Notes: generated by a model from the letters alone, not told the origin. DNA of 64,000 bases from Accumulibacter sp. (GCF_023806635.1 NZ_JAMTDQ010000029.1:81895-145894); one strand, 5' to 3'. Positions 1 through 9,788 are shown, numbered from the stretch's first letter. Made by a program: numbers and translations.

Positions 1-679
1 TGCCCGGGATCAGCAGTTGCAGCGGCACGCGGATCGCCTGCGCATCGGCGACCACCCGGTCGGCGGCGTCGGCGAGTTCGAGCAGGACACGCGCCGAGAT
101 GTTGCGGGTGATCAGCGGATCCTCGTCGTAGGAAGCGATGCGCTGCGGATCATGGGTGAGGAAGCGCGCCTTGACGTAAGAGGTGATGAAGAAGTTGCCG
201 AACAACCGCCGCATCAAGGCCAGCCCCGGACGTGCCAGCGGCACGTAGAGGCGGACCTCGAAGGCCGGTGCCGTGAGTACCAGGCAGCGCAGGCGCGGCG
301 CGTAGTCGTGCACCCAGGTGGCGGCGATGACCGCGCCGACGCTCTGGCCGATCAGAGCGATGTCCTCGATGGCGATGCCGCAGACGTCGCTGACGTGCGT
401 GACGAAGGCGTCGAGATCGCGGACGAGGGCGGCAAAGCCCGGGCTGTCACCGCGCGTACCGGGCGATCGTCCGTGGCCGCGCGCATCCCAGGCGAACAGG
501 GCGAACTCGTCGAGGCCGAGTTCGTCGACGACATGCTGCAGGCGTCCCGAATGCTCGTGACCCCGATGCAGCAGGATCAGCGCGCGCGCCGTGCTGCCGG
601 CCTGCCTCGGTGGCCAGTGGCGATAGAAGAGGCGGCTGCCGTCGTGCGTCGTGAATTGTCCTTCCACTGCCTGGCGCAT
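1..679 (-). CDS. alpha/beta hydrolase (3' end outside window)
   Basis: The gene runs off the left edge, so only the N-terminal ~226 residues are visible. They read as a serine alpha/beta hydrolase of the lysophospholipase/monoglyceride lipase type: an N-terminal strand ending in LFYRHWPP, the ILLHRGHEHSGR turn (oxyanion region), DARGHGRS, and the nucleophile elbow GQSVGA with the presumed catalytic Ser. The acid and His residues lie beyond the window. The ATG at 679 opens a continuous frame. The gene follows the CDP-alcohol phosphatidyltransferase-like gene by 24 bp on the same strand, so the two probably form a lipid-metabolism operon. The substrate cannot be read from the sequence; some relatives are the N-terminal half of a fusion with a methyltransferase, which cannot be tested here. 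Confidence 0.8.
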   Translation of the reverse strand, partial: MRQAVEGQFTTHDGSRLFYRHWPPRQAGSTARALILLHRGHEHSGRLQHVVDELGLDEFALFAWDARGHGRSPGTRGDSPGFAALVRDLDAFVTHVSDVCGIAIEDIALIGQSVGAVIAATWVHDYAPRLRCLVLTAPAFEVRLYVPLARPGLALMRRLFGNFFITSYVKARFLTHDPQRIASYDEDPLITRNISARVLLELADAADRVVADAQAIRVPLQLLIPG

Positions 680-703
680 GTCACTCCCCTCCGCTGCCTG
701 TCG

Positions 704-1324
704 TCACTGCTGCGCGCTGCGCTGCCCGGCGGCGATGCCGTGCCGGACCCGGTTGCCGATGGTCAGCACGAGCAGGACGCTGACGATCGCCAGAACCCAG
801 GCGAGCCATGGACCCGGTGCGACGCCACCGCCGAGCAGCAGGCCGAGCGCACCGAAGGCCAGGGCGCGATCGCTCTTGCCCATCGGCCCGTCGTTGCGCC
901 GCCCGTCGTCGTCGGCGGCCAGTACGGCCGCCATTTCGGCAACGTTCGCCAGCACGACGACGAGCACCGCGACTGCGCCGGTGGCTGCCGGCAGGAGGGC
1001 GAATGGCAGGTACAGGGCGGCATCCGCCAGCAGGTCGGCGAGTTCGTTCAGGCAGGCGCCGAGCCTCGACGCCTGGCCGAACTCGCGCGCCAGCAGGCCG
1101 TCGACCGCGTTCAGCGCCATGCGCAGCAGCAGCCAGCCGGGCAACAGCAGGAACCAGCCCAGCGCGCCGCGCGCCGCGGCCAGCGCCAGCCCGCCGCCGA
1201 GCAGCAGCGACGCGGCAGCGGTGGCGACCGTCACCTGGTTGGCGGTGACGCCGCCGGCGTGCAGGTGGCGTACCGCCGGGCGCAACAGCGCCTGGAAGCG
1301 CGGCTTCAGCGAGTAGAGCGTCAT
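704..1324 (-). CDS. CDP-alcohol phosphatidyltransferase-like membrane protein
   Basis: A 206-aa polytopic membrane protein. It carries the CDP-alcohol phosphatidyltransferase signature after the first hydrophobic segments (NAVDGLLAREFG...GACLNELAD), with the DG-x2-AR-x8-G spacing intact. Family enzymes transfer a phospho-alcohol from CDP-lipid to an alcohol acceptor in the inner membrane. Two of the four family aspartates are asparagine here (first D of D-x2-DG, and third D after the G-x3 step). Activity is therefore uncertain and it may be a divergent subfamily. Remaining hydrophobic stretches (LGWFLLLPGWLLL, AVAVLVVVLANV, AWVLAIVSVLLVL) fit 5-6 TM helices. The ATG at 1324 is chosen because it precedes the first hydrophobic/amphipathic part; longer readings run into low-complexity antisense sequence. 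Confidence 0.75.
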   Translation of the reverse strand: MTLYSLKPRFQALLRPAVRHLHAGGVTANQVTVATAAASLLLGGGLALAAARGALGWFLLLPGWLLLRMALNAVDGLLAREFGQASRLGACLNELADLLADAALYLPFALLPAATGAVAVLVVVLANVAEMAAVLAADDDGRRNDGPMGKSDRALAFGALGLLLGGGVAPGPWLAWVLAIVSVLLVLTIGNRVRHGIAAGQRSAQQ

Positions 1325-1360
1325 CGGTGGCTGCGGGCAGGTCGCCGCCCAGCAAACAGC

Positions 1361-1380
1361 ATGCCGCCCGCAGGCGGCAT
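1361..1380 (-). terminator. hairpin downstream of the acyl-CoA synthetase gene
   Basis: Perfect palindrome with an 8-bp stem (ATGCCGCC / GGCGGCAT) and a CGCA loop, in the gap between the acyl-CoA synthetase and the phosphatidyltransferase-like gene. Read on the minus strand it is followed only by a short interrupted T tract, so it is a weak or Rho-assisted terminator candidate. Confidence 0.4.
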
Positions 1381-1424
1381 CGGCGGCTGCCGGAGCCCCG
1401 CTGCCGGGGCCCCGTCTGGCTGCG

Positions 1425-3101
1425 TCAGAACTCGAAGTCCTCCTCGTAGAACTCGAGCGGGCCACGCGCCGCGGCACCCCGGTCCTGTTCGCCCTTGCGC
1501 AGCTCGACGCGGCGAATCTTGCCCGAGATCGTCTTCGGCAGTTCGCCGAACTCGATCCGCCGCACGCGCTTGTACGGCGACAGCCGGCTGCGCAGGAAGA
1601 CGAAGATGTCGCGCGCCAGTTCGCGGCTCGGCTCATGGCCGGCGCGCAGCGTCAGGAAGGCTTTCGGCACCGCCAGCCGCAGCGGATCGGGGCTCGGAAC
1701 GACCGCCGCTTCGGCGACCGCGTCGTGCTCGATGAGGACGCTCTCGAGTTCGAACGGGCTGATGCGGTAGTCCGACGCCTTGAAGACGTCGTCGGCGCGG
1801 CCGACGTAGGTGATGTAGCCATCGGCGTCGACGGTTGCCGTGTCGCCGGTGTGATAGAAGCCGTCGCGCATCACCTCGGCGGTCTTTTCCGGGTCATCGT
1901 CGTAGGCGATCATCAGTCCGATCGGGCGCTGCGCGAGGTCGAGGCAGATCTCCCCCTCTTCGGCGACGTGCCCGTCGACATCGACCAGCCGCACCTGATA
2001 GCCGGGCATCGGGCGGCCCATCGAGCCGAGCTTGACGACCTGGCCGGGCGAATTGCCGACCTGCGCCGTCGTTTCGGTCTGGCCGAAACCGTCGCGCAGC
2101 GTGATGCCCCAGGCTTCCTTGACCTGATCGATGACTTCCGAGTTGAGCGGCTCACCGGCACCGATCAGTTCGCGCACCTTCACCGGATACTTCTTCAGGT
2201 CTTCCTGGATCAGCATTCGCCAGACGGTCGGCGGCGCGCAGAGCGTCGTCACCGAGCAGCGGACCAGCGTTTCGAGGATCGCCGCGGCGGCAAAGCGGGC
2301 ATAGTTGTAGATGAAGATCGTCGCGCCGGCGTTCCACGGTGCGAAGAAGCAGCTCCAGGCGTGCTTCGCCCAGCCCGCCGAGCTGATGTTCCAGTGCACG
2401 TCGCCCGGCTGCAGGCCGAGCCAGTACATCGTCGACAGGTGTCCGACGGGGTAGCTCTGCTGGCTGTGCAGGACGAGCTTCGGTTTCGACGTCGTGCCCG
2501 AGGTGAAGTAGAGCAGCTGCGGGTCGGTCGCTTTCGTCGGGCCGTCGGGCAGGAAGTCGGGCGACCCGCTGTAGGCCTGTTCGAGCTGCTGCCAGCCGGC
2601 GACGGCGCCGCCGACGGTGACCCGGGTGTAGGCGCCCGGCAGCCCGTCGAACTTGTCGGCGTGCGTGTGGCCGATGATCACGTGCCGGATCTGGCCGCGG
2701 TCGATGCGGTCGCGCAGATCATCCGGCGCGAGCAGGGTGGTGGCCGGCGACAGGACGGCGCCGAGCTTGATCGACGCCAGCATCGTGTCCCACAGCGGCA
2801 CCTCGTTGCCGAGCATCATCAGGATGCGGTCGCCGCGGCGGACGCCCTGGTCGCGCAGCCAGTTGGCGACCTGGTTCGAGCGCCGCGACATGTCGGCGAA
2901 CGACATCTTCTGCTCCGAACCATCCTCGTTCACCACCCACAGCGCCGGCCTGTCGTTGCCGGCAGCCATCACGTCGAAATAGTCGAGCGCCCAGTTGAAG
3001 TCGTTGAGGACCGGCCACTTGAAATCCCGAAACGCCGTCTCGTAATCGGTGCGGTGGGCCTGAAGGAAATCGCGGGCCTGCACGAAGGCCGAATAAGACA
3101 T
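1425..3101 (-). CDS. AMP-forming acyl-CoA synthetase (medium-chain/benzoate type)
   Basis: A 558-aa ANL-superfamily enzyme that activates a carboxylic acid with ATP and CoA through an acyl-adenylate. Visible motifs: the P-loop-like YFTSGTTSKPKLVLH (residues ~205-220), the adenine-binding GFGQTETT, the hinge/ATP motif YHTGDTATVDADGYITYVGRADD, and the C-terminal catalytic lysine in KTISGKIRR. The AGW/HW segments before the PWNAGA motif resemble ACSM-type medium-chain synthetases rather than acetyl-CoA synthetase. Start: ATG at 3101 preceded by AGGAG at good spacing; an upstream extension lacks homology-like sequence. Likely monocistronic. Exact acyl specificity is not readable. Confidence 0.9.
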   Translation of the reverse strand: MSYSAFVQARDFLQAHRTDYETAFRDFKWPVLNDFNWALDYFDVMAAGNDRPALWVVNEDGSEQKMSFADMSRRSNQVANWLRDQGVRRGDRILMMLGNEVPLWDTMLASIKLGAVLSPATTLLAPDDLRDRIDRGQIRHVIIGHTHADKFDGLPGAYTRVTVGGAVAGWQQLEQAYSGSPDFLPDGPTKATDPQLLYFTSGTTSKPKLVLHSQQSYPVGHLSTMYWLGLQPGDVHWNISSAGWAKHAWSCFFAPWNAGATIFIYNYARFAAAAILETLVRCSVTTLCAPPTVWRMLIQEDLKKYPVKVRELIGAGEPLNSEVIDQVKEAWGITLRDGFGQTETTAQVGNSPGQVVKLGSMGRPMPGYQVRLVDVDGHVAEEGEICLDLAQRPIGLMIAYDDDPEKTAEVMRDGFYHTGDTATVDADGYITYVGRADDVFKASDYRISPFELESVLIEHDAVAEAAVVPSPDPLRLAVPKAFLTLRAGHEPSRELARDIFVFLRSRLSPYKRVRRIEFGELPKTISGKIRRVELRKGEQDRGAAARGPLEFYEEDFEF

Positions 3102-3416
3102 CTCTGCTCCTTTCTTGTTGATCAAACCGCTTTCGTGCCGATCTCCGCCGGGACCCTTGCGGGCGTCCGCGCGTGCCGGCGTCTCTCCCCGGCGGCCTGG
3201 CTTCGGCAGCGCTTCCCGGTGGCGCACGATCCGCCGCCATCAGGCCGCTGTCGATTCCCTGCCGTGCCTTGCAGACCGGTATTGTAAGTGAGTTGCCACT
3301 CTCGCTGCCATCGTTGCGGGCGGCAGGCGCCAGGCACGGCGTTGCGCCGCGCGGGCGCCCGGCGGTGCGGCAGCAGCCGGGTCCTGTCTTGCTCGCCGGC
3401 GGCGTCGCGACGCGCG
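3102..3416. other. intergenic gap, no gene seen
   Basis: 315 bp between two minus-strand genes. The open frames here are antisense or frame shadows without motifs or ribosome sites. It should contain the promoter of the acyl-CoA synthetase gene, but I do not see a convincing -35/-10 pair. Confidence 0.5.
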
Positions 3417-4580
3417 CTAACGGAGGTCGAATGCTGGTGGAAAATGGCCTTCCTCGACCTTGCGGGCGACCGCCTGGCCGATCTCGACCAGTTGCCGCAT
3501 GTTCTTCGGCTGGTCCATCTCGCGCAGCGTCTGCGCGTCGGCATCGCTGTAATCCGGCCGCACGTTGGCACGCAGCCAGTCACCATCGAGATGGGCGTTG
3601 TAGCGCAGGTAGGTGAGCAATGGCAGTCCCCCGCCCGGATGGTCGGTGGCCAGGGTGCCGACCTCGCGATCGATCACCCGCGCCGTCGGGCTGACCGACA
3701 TCCACTGCAGCAACTGCTCGTTGAGCGCCAGTGCGTCGTCCATCAGCGACGCCAGTCCCATGATCGCGTCGGCTGCCGCCAGTGCCTTCCTGTCCGAGTC
3801 ATGGCTCGTCTCGTTGATGCCGGTGCCGCAGGAGACGAGCAGCAGCTTCTCTGCTCCGGCCGGCCACTGCAGCGCATAGCCGCGCAGCCAGGCGAGCATC
3901 AGCAACTGCAGCGACGGGTTGTTGTGCGGGCTGACGCCGCCGTCGACGAAGACGCCGGCCTGATCGTTGCCGGCAGCATCGCGGCCGACGACCAGCTTCT
4001 CGGGATCGAAGTAATGCGGAGCCGCGGTGCTCGCGCGAACGATCTGCCAGAGCAGGAACTCGCTGTTGGCGAGCGCTTTGCCACCCGGCCGCGGGCTGAA
4101 GTAGCGGCTGCGCGGGTTGTTGTGCACCACCCACGGGCTGCCGGTATCGAAGCGCTTGAGCATGATCGCCAGACCGGTACGGATGCGCGTCGGGTCGCCG
4201 AGCGTGATGTCACCGAACTGGCGCTTGAGCGCTTTTTCGAGCGGCGCTTTCGAGAACTTGGCGCGCAGCAGCCCCCAGCGCAGCACGTCGGGGTCGAAGA
4301 TGGCATCGCCCAGCTCCTGGTAGAGGCGCTCGAGTTCCGCCGCCGACATGCCGGTCGCCAGGCCGGCAGCAAGGATGGCGCCCGTCGACGTGCCGCCGAT
4401 GAGATCGAAGTAGTCGCAGAGGCGGAACGTCTCGTCACCGCCGGCACGCTCGCGCAGCAGGCTTTCGATCCGCTTCAGGATCTGGACGGTGAGGACGCCA
4501 CGGATGCCGCCGCCGTCGAGGGCCAGGATTCGCTTCGGTCCGGGGCTGAAGAGATGTTCGTCGCGATTGGGTCGGGTCAT
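3417..4580 (-). CDS. patatin-like phospholipase
   Basis: A 387-aa patatin-family acyl hydrolase. The fold's hallmarks are in order: oxyanion glycine loop DGGGIRG (residues ~21-27), nucleophile elbow GGTSTG with the catalytic Ser, and the catalytic Asp in VDGG. Long cytosolic-type patatins of this kind release fatty acids from membrane lipids; no signal peptide is visible. The ATG at 4580 is chosen because AGGA lies 8 nt upstream; two in-frame upstream ATGs would add a cysteine-containing tail with no ribosome site. It stands alone, with no cyclic-nucleotide synthase or other anti-phage partner beside it, so a housekeeping lipase role is more likely than a CapV-type effector. Confidence 0.88.
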   Translation of the reverse strand: MTRPNRDEHLFSPGPKRILALDGGGIRGVLTVQILKRIESLLRERAGGDETFRLCDYFDLIGGTSTGAILAAGLATGMSAAELERLYQELGDAIFDPDVLRWGLLRAKFSKAPLEKALKRQFGDITLGDPTRIRTGLAIMLKRFDTGSPWVVHNNPRSRYFSPRPGGKALANSEFLLWQIVRASTAAPHYFDPEKLVVGRDAAGNDQAGVFVDGGVSPHNNPSLQLLMLAWLRGYALQWPAGAEKLLLVSCGTGINETSHDSDRKALAAADAIMGLASLMDDALALNEQLLQWMSVSPTARVIDREVGTLATDHPGGGLPLLTYLRYNAHLDGDWLRANVRPDYSDADAQTLREMDQPKNMRQLVEIGQAVARKVEEGHFPPAFDLR

Positions 4581-4799
4581 GGTTGCGGTCCTCATGGCTG
4601 TGGCGCACTGGTTGCAGAAGGCTGCGGCGAAGGGGCCCGCAGATGGCCATTCTAAGCGCACTGCAGCGGTCCGCGTCGCCGTTTGCGGGGCAGCGCCGCA
4701 GCTTTCCCGCGCACCGGCCGCGGCGCCCCTCGAGTGGCGACGTCGGGCGACGCGGATCGGCGACGTGAATCGGCGGTCGGCAGCCGGGTCGGCGGCTGC

Positions 4800-4805
4800 T
4801 AGAAT
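4800..4805 (+). promoter_or_regulatory. -10-like TAGAAT just upstream of mtnA
   Basis: TAGAAT ends only 8 nt before the mtnA ATG and there is no Shine-Dalgarno sequence between them, as expected for a leaderless or near-leaderless transcript. The same motif at the same distance precedes the genes at 33365 and 49569. No clear -35 element is seen. Confidence 0.4.
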
Positions 4806-4813
4806 GCCGGCCC

Positions 4814-5885
<1,072 letters not shown>

Positions 5886-5893
<8 letters not shown>

Positions 5894-6530
5894 ACTGCGG
5901 CAGCAACTGATCGATTGCGCCCGGCAGATGGCCGCTCTCGGGCTCAACCGCGGCACCGCCGGGAACCTCAGCGTGCGTCTGCCGCCGGCGGGCGAAGCGG
6001 CCTTCCTGATCACGCCCAGCGGCATGGCCTACGACGCGCTGCAGCCCGAAGACGTCGTCCAGGTGCGTCTCGACGGTGCCACCAGCGGTCGTCGCCTGCC
6101 GTCGTCCGAATGGCGCTTCCACCGCGACCTCTACGCCCGGCGCGCCGACGCCGGCGCCATCCTGCACGCGCATTCGCCCTTCGCCACCAGTCTCGCCTGC
6201 CTGCGCCGCGACATCCCGGCCTTCCACTACATGATCGCGCGTTTCGGCGGCGACAGCGTGCGCTGCAGCGACTACGCCACCTTCGGCACGCAGGAGCTGT
6301 CGGCGGCGGTGCTGCGCGCGATCGACGGGCGCTGCGGCTGCCTGCTGGCGAATCACGGCATGCTCGTCGTCGGCCGCGACCTGCCGCAGGCACTGGCGCT
6401 CGGCGGCGAACTCGAGGCGCTCTGCGAGCAATACTGGCGAGCCTGCCAGATCGCGCCACCGGTGCTGCTCGACGCCGCCGAGATGGCGCGCGTGCTGGCG
6501 AAGTTCGCCAGCTACGGGCAGCAGTCCTGA
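5886..6530 (+). CDS. class II aldolase, FucA/Ald2-like
   Basis: A 214-aa zinc-dependent class II aldolase/adducin-family protein. It resembles fuculose-1-phosphate aldolase closely: the phosphate-binding GLNRGTAGNLSVR, LITPSGMAYDAL, the catalytic Glu75 in PSSEWRFH, and zinc ligands His94/His96 (HAH) and His157 (NHG). Family members cleave ketose-1-phosphates to DHAP plus an aldehyde. Next to mtnA, the likely substrate is 5-methylthioribulose-1-phosphate (or 5-deoxyribulose-1-phosphate), the Ald2 'DHAP shunt' reaction. A MtnB dehydratase role is the alternative, but the FucA-like PSSEWRFH and HYMIA/FGG segments favour aldolase. Start ATG at 5886 has GGAGG upstream inside the end of mtnA. Confidence 0.85.
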
Positions 6531-6570
6531 ACGGCAGCGGCCCGGCTCACCGCGACCATCACCGGCTCGC

Positions 6571-8187
6571 ATGTTGCGTCTGAGCGAAATCCGCCTGCCG
6601 ATCGACCATGATGCAGCCGCGCTGCCGGCGGCGGTCGCCGCCCGCCTCGGTGTCGAGGCGGCCGAAGTCCGCTCGCTGGGCATCTTCCGGCGCAGCCACG
6701 ACGCGCGTCGCAACGGCGCGCTCGCCTTCATCTACAGTGTCGATGTCGAGCTGGCTGACGAAGCGTCGGTGCTTGCCCGCCTCGCCGGCGATCTCCACCT
6801 GCAGCCGACGCCCGACATGCGCTATCGCTTCGTCGGCCATGCGCCGGCCGCAGCCGGCGAACGGCCGCTGGTCGTCGGCTTCGGCCCGGCCGGCATCTTC
6901 GCCGCGCTGATCCTGGCACAGGCGGGCTTCCGCCCGATCGTCCTCGAGCGCGGCAAGGCGGTGCGCGAGCGCACGCAGGACACCTGGGGGCTGTGGCGCC
7001 GCAAGCGGCTCGACCCCGAGTCGAACGTCCAGTTCGGCGAGGGCGGCGCCGGCACCTTCTCCGACGGCAAGCTCTACAGCCAGATCCGCGATCCCGGGCA
7101 TTACGGGCGCAAGGTGCTCGAGGAGTTCGTCAAGGCCGGCGCGCCGGCCGAGATCCTCTACGTCAGCAAGCCGCACATCGGCACCTTCCGCCTCGTCGGC
7201 ATGGTCGAGCGCATGCGGCACGAGATCGAGAGCCTCGGCGGCGAGGTGCGTTTCCAGCAGCGGGTCAGTGGTCTGCAGATCGACGACGGCCGCCTGCGCG
7301 GCGTGACGATCGCCGACGGCGGCGCAGTGCGCGCCCGGCACGTCATCCTGGCGCTCGGGCACAGTGCCCGCGATACCTTCGCCATGCTGCACGCGGCGGG
7401 CGTCGGCATGGAGGCGAAGCCGTTCTCGATCGGTTTTCGCGTCGAGCACCCGCAATCGCTGATCGACCGCGCGCGCCTTGGGCCAAACGCCGGCCACCCG
7501 CTGCTCGGCGCCGCCGACTACAAGCTCGTCCACCACTGCCGCAACGGCCGCTCGGTCTACAGTTTCTGCATGTGTCCCGGCGGCACCGTCGTCGCCGCGA
7601 CTTCCGAGGCCGGGCGGGTCGTCACCAACGGCATGAGCCAGTACTCGCGCAACGAGCGCAACGCCAACGCCGGCATCGTCGTCGGCATCACGCCGGCCGA
7701 TTACCCCGGCGGGCCGCTCGCCGGCATCGAGCTGCAGCGGCAGCTCGAAGCGCACGCCTTCGCACTCGGCGGCGGCAACTACGAGGCGCCGGCACAGCTC
7801 GTCGGCGATTTCCTCGCCGGCCGGCCATCGACCCGGCTCGGCGGGGTGATCCCCTCGTACCAGCCCGGCGTCCGCCTGACCGACCTCGGCAGCGCGCTGC
7901 CGGACTATGCGATCGCCGCGATCCGCGAGGCGCTGCCGGCATTCGATCGCCAGATCCGGGGGTTCGCGATGGCCGACGCGGTGCTCACCGGCGTCGAGAC
8001 TCGCACCTCGTCGCCGCTGCGCATCACCCGCGGCGACGACTGCCAGAGCATCAACCTCGCCGGCCTCTACCCGGCCGGCGAAGGCGCCGGCTACGCCGGC
8101 GGCATCCTCTCGGCGGCGGTCGACGGCATCCGCGTCGCCGAGGCGGTGACGCGCGCTCTGCTCGCGGCGGGGGAGGGGCGCGGCTGA
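6571..8187 (+). CDS. FAD-dependent oxidoreductase (COG2509 type)
   Basis: A 538-aa flavoprotein. A small N-terminal domain (1-~90) is followed by the dinucleotide-binding glycine motif VVGFGPAGIFAA at ~110-121 with ERG at the end of the second strand. Further motifs are FGEGGAGTFSDGKL, ILALGHSARDTF, CMCPGG, and the C-terminal FAD-binding GLYPAGEGAGYAGGI. This is a conserved family of uncharacterised NAD(P)/FAD-dependent dehydrogenases; some annotations transfer names from geranylgeranyl reductase-like or FixC-like enzymes. It lies 40 bp after the aldolase gene and may be co-transcribed. The specific substrate is unknown. Confidence 0.85.
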   Translation: MLRLSEIRLPIDHDAAALPAAVAARLGVEAAEVRSLGIFRRSHDARRNGALAFIYSVDVELADEASVLARLAGDLHLQPTPDMRYRFVGHAPAAAGERPLVVGFGPAGIFAALILAQAGFRPIVLERGKAVRERTQDTWGLWRRKRLDPESNVQFGEGGAGTFSDGKLYSQIRDPGHYGRKVLEEFVKAGAPAEILYVSKPHIGTFRLVGMVERMRHEIESLGGEVRFQQRVSGLQIDDGRLRGVTIADGGAVRARHVILALGHSARDTFAMLHAAGVGMEAKPFSIGFRVEHPQSLIDRARLGPNAGHPLLGAADYKLVHHCRNGRSVYSFCMCPGGTVVAATSEAGRVVTNGMSQYSRNERNANAGIVVGITPADYPGGPLAGIELQRQLEAHAFALGGGNYEAPAQLVGDFLAGRPSTRLGGVIPSYQPGVRLTDLGSALPDYAIAAIREALPAFDRQIRGFAMADAVLTGVETRTSSPLRITRGDDCQSINLAGLYPAGEGAGYAGGILSAAVDGIRVAEAVTRALLAAGEGRG

Positions 8188-8363
8188 GCATCGCGGGGCT
8201 GGCAACGGTCTTGGTCGCGTTGTACCGCCTGCGCGGCGAACGGCACGCGATCAGCACGGCCGAAGCGCTGCGCCACCCGGAACCGGCGATGCTCAGCGGC
8301 GGGCTGCAGGCCGGGAGCGAGGGAAGCGACCTGCGGCATGCGCATCTCCGGGTGTGCCGAGTG

Positions 8364-8549
8364 TTCATCCTAGATTCCTCTGTTAAGCCTTGACCGGATT
8401 TGATGAACGCCAGATTTGGCAAGGCTTTGCGGCCGATTTTGGCAACTGCGCCACAGTTCCTTTTGGGTGTCCCAGAGACATTCGAAAAATCCAATCTTCA
8501 TAGCAACTTAGCTGCCATTCCTGGCTTCAACTGAGGAATCTAGGTTCAT
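8364..8549. mobile_element. 176-bp MITE flanked by a TTCAT target-site duplication
   Basis: Positions 8369-8544 form a miniature inverted-repeat element with no coding capacity. The ends are the perfect 12-bp inverted repeat CCTAGATTCCTC (8369-8380) / GAGGAATCTAGG (8533-8544), extending imperfectly to ~21 bp (GTTaAGCC versus GTTGAAGCC). A 5-bp direct repeat TTCAT (8364-8368 and 8545-8549) abuts both ends exactly, which is the footprint of transposition. Internal sequence is AT-richer than the surroundings. It must have been mobilised in trans by a transposase recognising these ends; none is encoded here. The flanking parts of the 8188-8622 gap hold no recognisable gene. Confidence 0.8.
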
Positions 8550-8622
8550 GGACCACTGGTGGTGACAGCGACTCACCGGGGCCGCCGACGATCCACTGGC
8601 ACTGACGGCACGGTCGGGGAAT

Positions 8623-9051
8623 TCAGATCACGACGAGATGATGGCTTCTTGCCTCAGGTACCGCTTGCAGTGGGACCGCGCGATCCAGCGTCACCAGGCG
8701 GCCACCCTGCTGCACCGCCAGCGCCAGCAGATAAACGTCGCTCACCTGGCGGGAGCCGAGCACGGCAGTCCAGGCAATGCGTCCGCCATCGAGGATGCTC
8801 ACGGCGTCCGGCCAGAAAACGTGATGGCTGGTCGCGCTTGCTGTGGCGAGGCGTTCGGCTATGGCCCCGGCAGGAAGTGGGTTGGGGTAGCCGGGTTGCG
8901 ACATGATCCGGATACAACCGTTCTCGGTCAGCGGGCACGACGCCCAGCCCGGCTGAATGTTCTCCTGCAGCCACGCCATCGCTCGCGCGTGATGCAGGTG
9001 ATCGCTGTCCAGCAGGGCGATCAGCACATTCACATCGAGCAGGGCGCGCAT
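8623..9051 (-). CDS. PIN-domain toxin (VapC family)
   Basis: A 142-aa PIN-domain ribonuclease of a type II toxin-antitoxin pair. The acidic metal-binding residues are in place: Asp in ALLDVNVLIALLD, Glu in CPLTENGC, Asp in QVSDVYLLALA, and Asp in LVTLDRA. Toxins of this family cleave RNA (often tRNA or rRNA) when the antitoxin is lost. The ATG at 9051 overlaps the stop of the antitoxin gene (ATGA). A TTG one codon earlier is possible but less likely. Confidence 0.9.
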   Translation of the reverse strand: MRALLDVNVLIALLDSDHLHHARAMAWLQENIQPGWASCPLTENGCIRIMSQPGYPNPLPAGAIAERLATASATSHHVFWPDAVSILDGGRIAWTAVLGSRQVSDVYLLALAVQQGGRLVTLDRAVPLQAVPEARSHHLVVI

Positions 9052-9299
9052 CAAACACCTTCCTCGTCTCGCAGCCGGTCGACCTGCTCGTTGGTGACCA
9101 CTTTCCCCCGTGACGGGAAGGGGCGGAAACCATGGATGGCCGCCGGCTCGCTGGTGCTGCTGGTCGTCGAAGACGGCGATTGGGTCAGGGCCTGTCGCAA
9201 GAGCTGCGAAATCACCCTGCCGGCCGTCGTCCCACCGCGTCGGGCAAGCTCCTTGGCCGCCAGCAGAACATCATCTTCGATATCGACCGTGGTACGCAT
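9051..9299 (-). CDS. VapB-type antitoxin
   Basis: An 82-aa protein. Its N-terminus (MRTTVDIEDDVLLAAKELARRGG) is a ribbon-helix-helix DNA-binding segment typical of VapB antitoxins; the Ser/Thr-rich C-terminal half would bind the PIN toxin. It is placed first in the operon and overlaps the toxin by the ATGA arrangement. A strong GAGGAGG lies 6 nt before the chosen ATG at 9299; ATGs further upstream are too close to or upstream of that site. Autoregulation by the RHH domain is expected from the family. Confidence 0.85.
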   Translation of the reverse strand: MRTTVDIEDDVLLAAKELARRGGTTAGRVISQLLRQALTQSPSSTTSSTSEPAAIHGFRPFPSRGKVVTNEQVDRLRDEEGV

Positions 9300-9788
9300 C
9301 AGCATCCTCCTCACATCTGATGCGGCGATGCTAAAGTATCAGCGCGTCACACGCAAGGGACGATGCCAAACCCCATGGAACGAGGCATCACGGCCATGTC
9401 CTGACCATTCCAACCCCCGCGCCCGAGCGTTCACGCCGGGCGCACTTCCTCCTGGATGAAACGCCACAGCGCTCCTTGTCCGCGATGCCCATCCCACTGC
9501 ATCGCCCGGACAACACGAAGTCCGCTCCTTCGATGTCTTTCACCCCACCGCCACGGTATGATTGGACATGGTTGTCGCGACCGGATCCGCTGCCGGCCGA
9601 TCCGCGCAGCGAGCGCTTTCCGGCGTGGCGAAGCGGGTCGCTGGTCTGCTCGGACTCGCGTGTCGGGGGCGCGAGCGAGCGGCGGCATCGCCCCCGGATC
9701 GACGAGTCGTGGCCTCGCAGCAAACCAGCACGATCGTGCGCACCCCGGGGGTGGGTGCGCGGGACGCTTACAACCGGAGCAGCACGGC
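9300..9788. other. 489-bp gap upstream of the conflict/DGR locus, no gene identified
   Basis: All open frames on both strands lack motifs and ribosome sites. It must carry the divergent control regions of the toxin-antitoxin operon and of the DUF4062-MoxR-FGE operon, and marks the left border of the accessory island. No promoter could be assigned with confidence. Confidence 0.4.

Noticed and set aside
17-3287. Very long plus-strand open frames (e.g. 17-1735 and 1635-3287)
   Set aside because: They are antisense to well-motifed genes (hydrolase, phosphatidyltransferase-like, acyl-CoA synthetase), rich in Arg/Ala/Gly, and arise from high GC third positions. The same holds for long antisense frames at 9768-12893, 15604-18471 and 21786-25580.
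3417-4580. Patatin as a CBASS (CapV-type) anti-phage effector
   Set aside because: No CD-NTase or other CBASS gene is adjacent; neighbours are metabolic.
9300-9788. Overlapping frames upstream of the DUF4062 gene as extra N-terminal sequence
   Set aside because: The DUF4062 domain begins at the first residues after ATG 9789 with a ribosome site; the upstream extension is low-complexity.
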